NCBI RefSeq assembly: GCF_946220915.1
Contig: NZ_CAMIHH010000071.1
Span: 1-16,672 of the forward strand
Direction of reading: 5' to 3'
DNA from: an uncultured Flavobacterium sp.
GTDB taxonomy: Bacteria > Bacteroidota > Bacteroidia > Flavobacteriales > Flavobacteriaceae
DNA length: 16,672 bases
Position numbers and translations under genes: made by a program. Below, piece after piece: positions 1-7,688 of this stretch (position 1 is the stretch's first letter; each line of letters begins with the position of its first letter). The notes below the pieces were generated by a model. The model did not search any database. It worked only from the letters and a program-made list of their open reading frames with translations, and was not told where the DNA came from.

Positions 1-505
1 GATTTCTATAAGCTGAACCCGCCGCGGTATACGCGTTTATCCTGAGAGTAGAAGCATTATTTCTCTCAGCTTTATAGGTGGGCTTATTAATAAGTTCCAT
101 AGCCGCGTCAAACTCATCCAAAGCTTTTGCCGGAAGTTCACTGTTTAAATAAATATTGGAAAAATGCACATGCGCCGTAGCCATGTAATGAATCGATTTG
201 TATTCTTCTGCCTTACTCTGGAATTTCCGGGCGGCATCAATTGCCCTTTTCAAGTCGTTATTAGTCAGGTACCAACACCTGCGTGATAATAGGGTTAATT
301 CAGCATCTTTATCCTTTTCACGTATTGCCCGCTCAAGCAGTCCATCAATTTCATAAAAAGCCTTGCCGGGTTCAGAGAGCAGCCTGTTGCGGTTTTCCAG
401 AATGAGCTCTTCAAGGGTTTTTGTCCCATGATGGCCTTGTGAAAACCCCGGAAAAGCGGTAAAAAATATAGCGATGAATATGATGATCCTCTGTGCCCTG
501 CCCAT
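1..505 (-). CDS. Secreted TPR-like helical protein, N-terminal part (truncated by window edge)
   Basis: An open frame runs from an ATG at 505 off the left edge with no stop, giving 168 residues plus one base. The start MGRAQRIIIFIAIFFTAFPG followed by FSQ is a clear Sec signal peptide. What follows is helical and charged, with alternating Ala/Leu/Tyr positions (for example FSNIYLNSELPAKALDEFDAAMELI) that look like degenerate TPR repeats. No other domain is visible in this part. Bacteroidota have many proteins with signal peptide, TPRs, a transmembrane helix and then either a histidine kinase or a LuxR-like HTH, so the missing C-terminus may be a sensor output domain. That is inference. An upstream ATG at 523 is in frame, but it lies only about 10 bases after a TAnnTTTG box (534-541), too close for a normal leader, so 505 was preferred. 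It lies downstream of the giant adhesin gene on the same strand, separated by a terminator. Confidence 0.72.
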   Translation of the reverse strand, partial: MGRAQRIIIFIAIFFTAFPGFSQGHHGTKTLEELILENRNRLLSEPGKAFYEIDGLLERAIREKDKDAELTLLSRRCWYLTNNDLKRAIDAARKFQSKAEEYKSIHYMATAHVHFSNIYLNSELPAKALDEFDAAMELINKPTYKAERNNASTLRINAYTAAGSAYRN

Positions 506-533
506 TATAACCTTGTAAAACATTAGCTTTTGG

Positions 534-541
534 CAAATGTA
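534..541 (-). promoter_or_regulatory. Candidate -7 box (TACATTTG) for the TPR-like gene
   Basis: On the minus strand this reads TACATTTG, an exact match to the Bacteroidota -7 consensus TAnnTTTG, 28 bases before the ATG at 505. No TTG is seen at the usual 17-23 base spacing upstream, so only the -7 half is supported. Confidence 0.4.
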
Positions 542-654
542 TACTATTTTCCAAAATTTCAGTATAAATTATAAATGTCTTCAAAAATTGTTCCGGCAGG
601 CATACCTGGCAATGAGGCCATGTTTCCTGTAGCATCAAGTTGTATTAAAAAGGT

Positions 655-689
655 AAAGCCCTGGAATCTTTACCGGATCCCAGGGCTTT
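655..689 (-). terminator. Rho-independent terminator after the giant adhesin gene
   Basis: AAAGCCCTGG (655-664) and CCAGGGCTTT (680-689) form a perfect 10-bp stem around a 15-base loop, 20 bases after the stop codon of the giant minus-strand gene. On the minus strand the stem is followed by a T-rich stretch (ACCTTTTTAA). It separates the adhesin gene from the next minus-strand gene. Confidence 0.75.
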
Positions 690-709
690 TGCTATTTACC
701 ATTCAGCAT

Positions 710-3700
710 TTACTCTCTGTTAATATAGATCCAGCCCGTAATGTTTTCGCCGTTGCGGCGCTGCACAGTGTAAAAATAGGTACCCGCAGGCAACTCCCCG
801 CCACCGTCCGATTGCCCGTACCACTGGCTGGAATAACCGGCCCTGCTGTACACCTGCTGCCCATAGCGGTTAAATATGGTCAACTGCCGTACATCAAGCT
901 GGCTCAGGTCGAAGTAATCGTTATCCCCGTCGTTATTGGGAGAAATACCCCTTTGTATGTTGCACTGCGTGCTAACTGCTTCAAATGATGCTGCACCTGT
1001 ACAGTTTTCAGGAGTAGTTGCCGTTACTTCATACAGTCCCGGTGCATCCGGGCTTATTGACCGTGTCATGGCTGTAAAGCCTTCCGGCCCCACCCAGCTA
1101 TACATAACAGCATCAGGGTCGAATGAGCCGCTTACATCTGCCGCAGTTAAGCTATACACATTATCAATGCAATCCTGTGATATACCTACTGCCAATGTTA
1201 CTATGCTTTGCAGCACATCGACGCTCACGGTAGTTTCGCAGCCGCTTGCGGTTACCGTTACCTGGTAAGCGCCAAACTCCGTAGCCTGGATGCTGCTTCC
1301 TGTTTCTGCCGAAGGTTCCCCGTTTACAAGCCATGCAAATGTAGCGGCAACAGGGTCAAAATTGACCGCACTTACGGCTATCGTAATATCCGACGCATCG
1401 CAGGCCGTATAAGGGCCGCCAAGGCTAAATTCGGGTAATGGCACAATGGTCACGACAAAACTGCTCTCATCGGTGCAATTGGGTTCTGTAGCCGTTTGCG
1501 CATAAATGTATATTGTTTGCGTAGATGCAATGATATCGCCTCCTATAAGCATTTCGCCCTGACCATTCGGCTCAGTAAAGTAATCGTTACCGGGATCGAG
1601 TGCAGGAAGAGCGTAGCTCACGCAAGCCGTTACATTGTCCATCTCAACAGCATTTGGCATAGCAATGATCGTTACTGTAAACATATCTTCTGCAATGCAG
1701 GGCGGCGTTGATGCGGTGGCTGCATAAATGTAAATGTCCTGTGTAGCCACTATCGCTTCGCCTTCATCCAGCATTATACCCGACCCTCCGGGCCCGGTGT
1801 AGTAATTGCCTGCGGCCAGATCCGGGAGGATATATTCCCCACACGCTACCTGGTCGCCCGGGCTGTCAATTACCGGGGTGCCAACTATTGTAACGGTAAA
1901 GCTATGCTCATTGGTGCAACGGGGCATAGAGCCGCTTTCGGCAAATACGTAAAGTGTTTGCGATGCCTCAATCACATGCCCTGCTTCCAGCCCGGTACCA
2001 TTGCCCTGCGGAGCCGTAAAATAGCTGCCGTTTTCCAGGGCCGGGAGTGTGTAAAAATCGCATGCAGATACATCGCCCGGCATGTCTATAACCGGTAGTG
2101 GGCTTATCGTAACGGTAACCGATGCCGTGAGTGTACAGCCACCAGAGTCGACAGTTACCACATACATCCCTGCCTCTGCTGCCTCTGCCGAAGCGGCATT
2201 ACCGCCGTGAGGCTCGCCGTCGTGTGTCCATGCATACACCGGCGTGCCTTGCCCCGCTATTACCTCAGCCGTAAGGATTGCCGTATCTCCTTCGCATATT
2301 GTAATATCATCACTTAGCTCCAGTTGTGTTACTTTCAGCATGAAAGATTCCTGGAAGCCATGGCAACCCGTTACCGTGTTTTCAATTCGCACCCATACCG
2401 GCTGCTGCCATGCTGTTGTATTGGTATAGGGCGATGTCAGTGCATTCTCATCGTCCTGGGCTTCTTCTTCGCTGGCATGGTAGGTAACGACATAATCTGC
2501 GGCATTAAGCCCGTTAAGGATTACCGGCGTATTGCTTTCCAGGTCAAACTGGGCAAAGCCATCATTGCCACATCCGGTAAGTGTTTGCGGCGCTGTTGTA
2601 ATATCTCCGATGACCGGGAAAAATTCAACTTCTATCTGTCCATCGCGTATGCATTCCGTACCTGTTGCGGGTGCATTGAGCAGGTAGGTGCCTGGCTCAT
2701 CGACTACCAGGTTAGGAGCCGTTTCACCCTCGATGACCTCGCCGTCCTGGTACCATAGGAACGTATGCAGCCCCGGGTCGAGATTAGACTGTATGGTTAC
2801 GGTTTCGCCCTGGCAGAGCGCGGTGCCTGCTTCAACAGTAAGGTCGGCGCCCAATGGCACGGCACCCAGGTTCATGCTCCCCTCAAGAAGGAACACCGCA
2901 GAGGAAAAAAGGTCATCACCCTGGTTAGCCACAACCATTTGCATGCTGTACTGATGGTTTGCTTCCAGTGCATAGGGCAGGATCGCGTCCATTGGTATCG
3001 TTTGGCCATTTAAGTTTATTGGTGACAGCAAAGGATTGTAATAACCAAAAAATTCTTCGTTATAAGCACTACAGATTTCATTTTCCGGATGCACCGTCGT
3101 TACCATTATGGGCTCTCCTGTTGGCAGTACCGCCAGGTTTACAGACTCCCCTGTTTCGAGGTCGGTCAGTATAAATGCAAACAGGTCGGCAAAATAACAT
3201 TCATAGCTGGGTATGCTGTACTCATTCGATGCGAAAATAAACCGGAACAATGTTGAGCTAACCGGAATGTCCTGCATTGGCGAAAAATCGAATTTAATCG
3301 ATGAGCCTCCATACATCGTACCCGGGAATACGCCTAAAATATTCTCCAAAGGGGTTTCAACCTCATCATTGTTCCAGCCTCCTAAAAATGCACCTTCATC
3401 ATTGGGGCCCGGCACATCGTCTTCTGCATCGCCGCTAACAAGCACTATTCCGCTTTCAAAAGGAAAGGCTGTGCCGTTTTGTGAAAAATAAGCTATTCCA
3501 TTTTTACCAGCCTCTTCTCCACTGGACCATACAATGTTATCTATATAGGCACAGTCAGTACCAATAAAAATGTCCCTCACAAGTTCCGGAACAGTATAAT
3601 CTGTTTCAGAAACATATACTGCTCCCTGGGGTACGCGGATGCAGATATCAAAACTGTTGTAGGGAGGGTATTCGCCCACCCATATTGAGGTTACCATGAC

Positions 3701-6700
3701 CAGGTAGGTGTTTCCTGGTGTAAATCCATCAAAGTAAGTTTCTTCCGTATGAGAACAAAATACTTCTGTTAGCCCTTCGCTACAGTTACCCTCATAAATC
3801 GTAAAGGTCGAGTCGAGGTTACCATACGTATTATCAATGGTAATACTGTGTGATCCTGATGTTGCATTAAAATAAAACCAGGCATCGTGTGTAGGCAGGT
3901 TTCCTTCGGCACAAGTTGGCAAAAGTCCGGAAGCAGTAGCACTGGTAAGGCTTCCCGAAGCGAAAACATTGCATTCAACACCAGGGTTCACAGGTATTTC
4001 TATTGCATCCGTACAATCATCATTAAGTATCCCGGTTACGAAAATTTCGGGATCAGAAAGAATACTGCTGCCTGCATCGCCACCACACAATGCCATTACA
4101 TAAAATTCGTAAACAGTAGCAGGATCGAGTATTTCTCCCGGATCGTTACCATAAATAACAGGATTTTCGGTAGTTGTAAAAGTAGGCGTACTATCAGGCA
4201 CAGGCTCACCGGCACCTCCCGGTACTATCCACACTGCCCATTCGGTTTCAGTAGCTCCCGGCTCCCAGCTGAAGGTTGCCTGAGCCGTTGACACATTTTC
4301 AACCGATAAGCCGGTAGGCTTGAAGCATAATGGCGGGTCGCACGTTATAGCACCAGTAAAAAGGGTGGTTCCCTGAAATTGAGTATTGTATTCCAGTGTG
4401 TAAATGTCATACATCCATGGGGTATATACCACAAGACCCTTATCATAATACGTGTCTCCTGTATACTCCCAGTAAATGGATATTTCGGTATCCGGGCAAA
4501 GCGCCACCTGCTCGGTGTGTGAGTATCCTGTAAACGGGGTTTGGCCAAGTGTAGCTACCGGCACGCCATTCTGGAACACGGTCATGGTATTGCCCTCCCA
4601 TCCGTAACCATTCTCGCTTAGCAGCTCAAAAACATAAACGCACTTATCCTCATCGGCGCATGCCTGGCTGTAAAAATCATGCGGCCCGGACCAATCCGTA
4701 AAAGTACCACCCTGGCAGGCCAGCCTTACATAAAATTCATAATTGGTACCCGGTGTGGGCAGCGCAACACCCACAGTCGGGTTTGATGTTGTAGCGGTAC
4801 CCGGCACAGAGGCTCCCGGTGCAGGCTGGCCTTCTTCCACCACATAATATTCCCAGTTGCCTGTTGCCACCCCTTCCCAGCCAAGGTCTACACTATTTAC
4901 AGTATTGTTTTCAGTGTAAAGGCCGGCAGGCTGTATGCATGCGGGATGGTCACAATCATTAGCCCCGGTAAATATGGTTGTACCAAGGCCCGCCGAGAAA
5001 TAAGGAAGGTTATACACCTCCTGCCCGTAGCTGTTCATTATTTTCAGGCCCATCTGGCTGGCCCAGGACCCGCCAGTAAGCCAGTGCACCTCAAATGGCA
5101 CATCGTCGCACAGCGGTACGGTAACCGACAGTGTAGCACCCGATGTAAATGTGGGGCCCAGTACCATTACCGTCTGCCCGTTTTGCTTTACCGCCATTGT
5201 GCCGCCCAGCCAACCAGATGACCACATGCCGCTCATAATAAAAGTATACCCACATTGGTCACTAACGTTGCAGGCAGCAGTCTGGAAAGCAAACGGGCCA
5301 CTCCAGGAGCTCTCAGCCGTTACCGCATCACTGCACAGCTGCCTTACGTAAAACTGGTAGGCCGATGAGGGCTGCAGCCCGGCACCATCGGCTGTCTGCG
5401 AGGCCCCAACAGCAGGATTGGCATTTGTTACCATACCGGCACTGCTTCCATTGGGTGCCGGATCCCCCGAGGGAACTATATAGTACTCCCAGCTCCCGGC
5501 AGCATTGCCCTCCCAAAGCAAATCCACACTGCCGGCATTGCTGTTGGCTATGCCCAGCCCTGTTGGCGCAAGGCATAACGGAATATCGCAGTCCAATGCC
5601 GTTGTGGCATATAATGTCGTATTGGGGCTTCCCTGGCCGGGATCTTTTGTAAAATATACCTGCCCCCATTCATTTGCCGCCGATATGCCTACCGCTGAGG
5701 GTATGGTGCCGTTGTTGTTCCAAAAAAGCTGGTAGGGCATCCCGTCGCACAGCTGCACGGTTTGCGTTACCGGGCCGGTTCCCGTGGCAGGCGGGCCGGT
5801 AAGCGTAGCCACTACTTCATTGTTTTGTATTACGCTCATGGTAGCGCCAAACCAAAAACTGTTACTAAGTGCCCACATGGTAAAGGTATGCGTACACTGG
5901 CCGGATACTTCGCATAATGAGGTTTTAAAAGTATACGGCCCTGCCCACGAGCTGAAAGTCCCGTTTCCGCAATCGGCCCTTACCCAGTATTCATAGGTTG
6001 TGCCCGCCATTAAGTCTGTACCGTTAAATGTCTGCACAACGGCAACATTAGTGTTTGATGCAACCGATGTGCCGGATCCCGGGGGAACGCCTTCCCCTGG
6101 CTGCTGCACGGCCATTTCCCAGGAGGAAGCACCGGTAGGGTTGGTCCAGTTAAGTTCGGCAGATGTCATGCCGATGCTGCCGGGGGCAAGGGCAACCGGC
6201 TCCATACAGGTTACCTGCTGCACTAACAAGGCATAAGGGGTGGTAAGGTTAAGGGTAGATGATGAAACCACAATATAGTAGTCCTCGCCTGCCGTTACCG
6301 GAAATGCATCCAGGTATACAGGTGCGCCCAGGGAGTCCGAAATACCGCCATCAAGGCAGTTAACGCCAATGTTGGCACATTCGTCATAGATAAAAATTCC
6401 CGAATAGCCTTCATTTCCTATACGCTCTATGTCTATAGCGCCGGTAAAGCCCGCCGTATAATGGTAAACAACATCATTCCCTTCAAGGTATTCATCCGTT
6501 GTGCTAATGCCGCAGCCTGTTCCGGCCACGCCGTTATACATATCGGCCGAACCGGCGGTATCTCCTGCGTCATAATAAGGTAATGCCGTTATTGCCAGGG
6601 GGGCTTCGCAGTTTTCGCCATAGGCCTGCGTGCTAAAGCTAAAAGCACCCACCCAGTCACTGGAAACGCCATTGCCGCATAGTGCCTTTACATAGAATTT

Positions 6701-7510
6701 ATAATCTGTACCGGGAAGAAAAGCAGTGCCATCGGTCATTTGCGTTGCAAGATAGGGCGGCGCACCATTATAAACCACCCCATTGCCCGACGGGGCATCG
6801 CCCTGGAGGACGATCTCTATTTCCCATGCGTCAAATCCGTAGGGGTTCAGCCATGTCAGCCCGGCGCTTGTAAGCCCTATTTCACCTGCCCCCAACCCTG
6901 ATGCTTCATGGCACGGAAAAGTTACACTCACGTTGTCAATGAGCCACCTGTCCATAAAGTCACCTTCCATTACGAAGGCAATGCGCACAGTAGTGCCGTG
7001 GTAAACAGGATCAAAAGGGACATTTACTTCGGTATAGACCTGCTGTTCGGTATTTATCTGATCTTCAGTCCATTCTTCCACGGCAACATAACTTCCAATA
7101 TTGGCGGCATTGGCCAGCTGGTTCGACGGCAGGATCATTACTTTATAGATACTCCCCTGAACGTCAGGAAAAGTAAGCCTCGAGAAAAAACGCAGCTCGC
7201 CACCGGATGGGAGGATAAATTCGGGGGTAACCAGGTAATCTGCCGCTACCAGGCCGGTAGCTACATTTTCTCTCTGGATATAGGCTGCGTGTGTGCCTGG
7301 CGTTCCCTCAAAAGAAGGTATAAGGTCGGTGTGTGCCTGCTGTACCCAGCTGTTGGCAATGCCAATCCCATTATCGAGTATGAGCCAGTCTGAAGAAGTT
7401 CCTGAAGCTGCTGGCACAGGGCTCCACGTGCCTTCAAAGCTTTCCTGCGCAAGTTGTGCATAGCCGCAACAATAACAAAACAGCAATAATATGATAGTAG
7501 TTTTTTTCAT
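710..7510 (-). CDS. Giant T9SS-secreted multidomain adhesin-like protein (FN3, choice-of-anchor L, type B sorting domain)
   Basis: 2266 residues. MKKTTIILLLFCYCCGYA is a signal peptide. Residues about 22-200 resemble the cleaved-adhesin/choice-of-anchor J fold (SFEGTW at the start, WLIDNVSV near the end). A fibronectin III (FN3) unit follows (about 202-295), then a beta-rich PPC-like domain (296-435), three FN3 plus Cys-bounded module pairs (436-1061), another FN3, and a second PPC-like domain (to about 1296). A choice-of-anchor L domain (about 1298-1547) contains FIFASNEY, then come Ig-like units and three 73-74 residue tandem repeats (1803-2022). The last 85 residues are a gliding-motility-associated C-terminal (T9SS type B) sorting domain: ISPNNDGDNDYF, IFNRYGQQVY, LPAGTYFY, GWIYINRE. 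The family is exported through the outer membrane by T9SS and often stays on the surface; adhesion is the likely role, but no ligand or catalytic site is visible. It forms its own transcription unit, with a terminator downstream. Confidence 0.93.
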   Translation of the reverse strand: MKKTTIILLLFCYCCGYAQLAQESFEGTWSPVPAASGTSSDWLILDNGIGIANSWVQQAHTDLIPSFEGTPGTHAAYIQRENVATGLVAADYLVTPEFILPSGGELRFFSRLTFPDVQGSIYKVMILPSNQLANAANIGSYVAVEEWTEDQINTEQQVYTEVNVPFDPVYHGTTVRIAFVMEGDFMDRWLIDNVSVTFPCHEASGLGAGEIGLTSAGLTWLNPYGFDAWEIEIVLQGDAPSGNGVVYNGAPPYLATQMTDGTAFLPGTDYKFYVKALCGNGVSSDWVGAFSFSTQAYGENCEAPLAITALPYYDAGDTAGSADMYNGVAGTGCGISTTDEYLEGNDVVYHYTAGFTGAIDIERIGNEGYSGIFIYDECANIGVNCLDGGISDSLGAPVYLDAFPVTAGEDYYIVVSSSTLNLTTPYALLVQQVTCMEPVALAPGSIGMTSAELNWTNPTGASSWEMAVQQPGEGVPPGSGTSVASNTNVAVVQTFNGTDLMAGTTYEYWVRADCGNGTFSSWAGPYTFKTSLCEVSGQCTHTFTMWALSNSFWFGATMSVIQNNEVVATLTGPPATGTGPVTQTVQLCDGMPYQLFWNNNGTIPSAVGISAANEWGQVYFTKDPGQGSPNTTLYATTALDCDIPLCLAPTGLGIANSNAGSVDLLWEGNAAGSWEYYIVPSGDPAPNGSSAGMVTNANPAVGASQTADGAGLQPSSAYQFYVRQLCSDAVTAESSWSGPFAFQTAACNVSDQCGYTFIMSGMWSSGWLGGTMAVKQNGQTVMVLGPTFTSGATLSVTVPLCDDVPFEVHWLTGGSWASQMGLKIMNSYGQEVYNLPYFSAGLGTTIFTGANDCDHPACIQPAGLYTENNTVNSVDLGWEGVATGNWEYYVVEEGQPAPGASVPGTATTSNPTVGVALPTPGTNYEFYVRLACQGGTFTDWSGPHDFYSQACADEDKCVYVFELLSENGYGWEGNTMTVFQNGVPVATLGQTPFTGYSHTEQVALCPDTEISIYWEYTGDTYYDKGLVVYTPWMYDIYTLEYNTQFQGTTLFTGAITCDPPLCFKPTGLSVENVSTAQATFSWEPGATETEWAVWIVPGGAGEPVPDSTPTFTTTENPVIYGNDPGEILDPATVYEFYVMALCGGDAGSSILSDPEIFVTGILNDDCTDAIEIPVNPGVECNVFASGSLTSATASGLLPTCAEGNLPTHDAWFYFNATSGSHSITIDNTYGNLDSTFTIYEGNCSEGLTEVFCSHTEETYFDGFTPGNTYLVMVTSIWVGEYPPYNSFDICIRVPQGAVYVSETDYTVPELVRDIFIGTDCAYIDNIVWSSGEEAGKNGIAYFSQNGTAFPFESGIVLVSGDAEDDVPGPNDEGAFLGGWNNDEVETPLENILGVFPGTMYGGSSIKFDFSPMQDIPVSSTLFRFIFASNEYSIPSYECYFADLFAFILTDLETGESVNLAVLPTGEPIMVTTVHPENEICSAYNEEFFGYYNPLLSPINLNGQTIPMDAILPYALEANHQYSMQMVVANQGDDLFSSAVFLLEGSMNLGAVPLGADLTVEAGTALCQGETVTIQSNLDPGLHTFLWYQDGEVIEGETAPNLVVDEPGTYLLNAPATGTECIRDGQIEVEFFPVIGDITTAPQTLTGCGNDGFAQFDLESNTPVILNGLNAADYVVTYHASEEEAQDDENALTSPYTNTTAWQQPVWVRIENTVTGCHGFQESFMLKVTQLELSDDITICEGDTAILTAEVIAGQGTPVYAWTHDGEPHGGNAASAEAAEAGMYVVTVDSGGCTLTASVTVTISPLPVIDMPGDVSACDFYTLPALENGSYFTAPQGNGTGLEAGHVIEASQTLYVFAESGSMPRCTNEHSFTVTIVGTPVIDSPGDQVACGEYILPDLAAGNYYTGPGGSGIMLDEGEAIVATQDIYIYAATASTPPCIAEDMFTVTIIAMPNAVEMDNVTACVSYALPALDPGNDYFTEPNGQGEMLIGGDIIASTQTIYIYAQTATEPNCTDESSFVVTIVPLPEFSLGGPYTACDASDITIAVSAVNFDPVAATFAWLVNGEPSAETGSSIQATEFGAYQVTVTASGCETTVSVDVLQSIVTLAVGISQDCIDNVYSLTAADVSGSFDPDAVMYSWVGPEGFTAMTRSISPDAPGLYEVTATTPENCTGAASFEAVSTQCNIQRGISPNNDGDNDYFDLSQLDVRQLTIFNRYGQQVYSRAGYSSQWYGQSDGGGELPAGTYFYTVQRRNGENITGWIYINRE
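1445..2104 (-). repeat. Three tandem 73-74 residue coding repeats in the adhesin
   Basis: Three consecutive units are encoded at 2104-1886, 1885-1667 and 1666-1445 (219, 219 and 222 nt; residues 1803-2022). Each follows the same pattern: an AC or ACxxY, then LPxL, a G-x-YFT-type turn, a GxGxxL stretch, an I-x-(A/S)-(S/T)-Q hinge, IYIYA or LYVFA, a second Cys in PxC, and a closing FTVTI or FVVTI. Each unit has one Cys pair. The copies are diverged at both DNA and protein level, so this is an old duplication. Similar Cys-paired repeats are common before type B sorting domains in flavobacterial surface proteins; they probably act as stalk or spacer. Confidence 0.85.
4328..6204 (-). repeat. Three FN3 plus Cys-bounded module pairs in the adhesin
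   Basis: A composite unit of about 205-212 residues occurs three times, at about 6204-5575, 5574-4940 and 4939-4328. Each has an FN3 half (W-x-Y or W-E-M strand, then YEFYVRxxC, then W-x-GP) and a second half of about 110 residues. That half opens with a short Cys pair (CxxxxxC), carries a G-x-TMxVxQN strand, has PLC or ALC in the middle, and ends DCxxPxC. The Cys at the end of one module leads directly into the next FN3, so the unit boundary is regular. The second half probably folds as an independent disulphide-stapled beta domain. I cannot assign it to a named family with certainty. Confidence 0.8.
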
Positions 7511-7578
7511 GGGTGGTCGCTTAGTTTTTTGTTTGTGTTTTTTTTGAGGGATTCCCGGGATATTATGGGATAGTTGTT

Positions 7579-7592
7579 TGCAAACGTTAACA
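7579..7592. promoter_or_regulatory. LacI-family operator-like site upstream of the adhesin gene
   Basis: TGCAAACGTTAACA fits the classical cre-type pattern TGNAANCGNTNNCA at every fixed position and has the central CG typical of LacI-family operators. It lies inside two abutting perfect palindromes, GTTTGCAAAC (7576-7585) and GTTAAC (7586-7591), flanked by GTTGT/ACAAC arms (7573-7577, 7592-7596). It ends 69 bases before the adhesin ATG. The minus strand also contains TAACGTTTG here, a -7 box with one extra spacer base, so a bound repressor could block the promoter. No LacI gene is in the window. The assignment is by pattern only. Confidence 0.4.
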
Positions 7593-7631
7593 CAACATTA
7601 AAAAAAAAACTTTTTCAAAAAATAAATACAG

Positions 7632-7654
7632 GCTTTATTTCACTGAAAATAAGC
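7632..7654 (-). terminator. Weak possible terminator after the TPR-HTH gene
   Basis: GCTTTATTT (7632-7640) pairs with AAATAAGC (7647-7654) with one bulged T, around a short loop. On the minus strand it is followed, after a few bases, by a T-rich stretch (TATTTATTTTTTG). It sits 35 bases after the stop of the TPR-HTH gene. The stem is AT-rich and imperfect. Confidence 0.28.
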
Positions 7655-7684
7655 TGACATAGACCTTGACATTTTATGACATTT
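7655..7684 (-). repeat. Short direct repeats (ATGTCA x3) between regulator and adhesin genes
   Basis: On the minus strand AAATGTCA occurs twice exactly 10 bases apart (7684-7677 and 7674-7667), followed by a third ATGTCA 12 bases further on (7660-7655). The spacing is close to one helical turn, as expected for a protein binding one face of DNA. The array lies just after the stop of the TPR-HTH gene and about 150 bases upstream of the adhesin start. Chance cannot be excluded in AT-rich sequence. Confidence 0.4.
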
Positions 7685-7688
7685 AATT

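Noticed and set aside
411..638. Minus-strand frame of 75 codons upstream of the truncated TPR-like gene
   Set aside because: It overlaps the start of the real frame in another phase and spans its promoter box; no signal or domain is seen.
1445..6204. Repeats considered as a CRISPR array or mobile element
   Set aside because: The repeats are in-frame protein domain duplications with diverged DNA and no spacers, inverted ends or transposase.
575..7393. Many plus-strand open frames of 60-160 codons opposite the giant gene
   Set aside because: All lie antisense to a continuous 2266-codon frame with recognisable domains, show no protein family features, and come from its low stop-codon content on the other strand.
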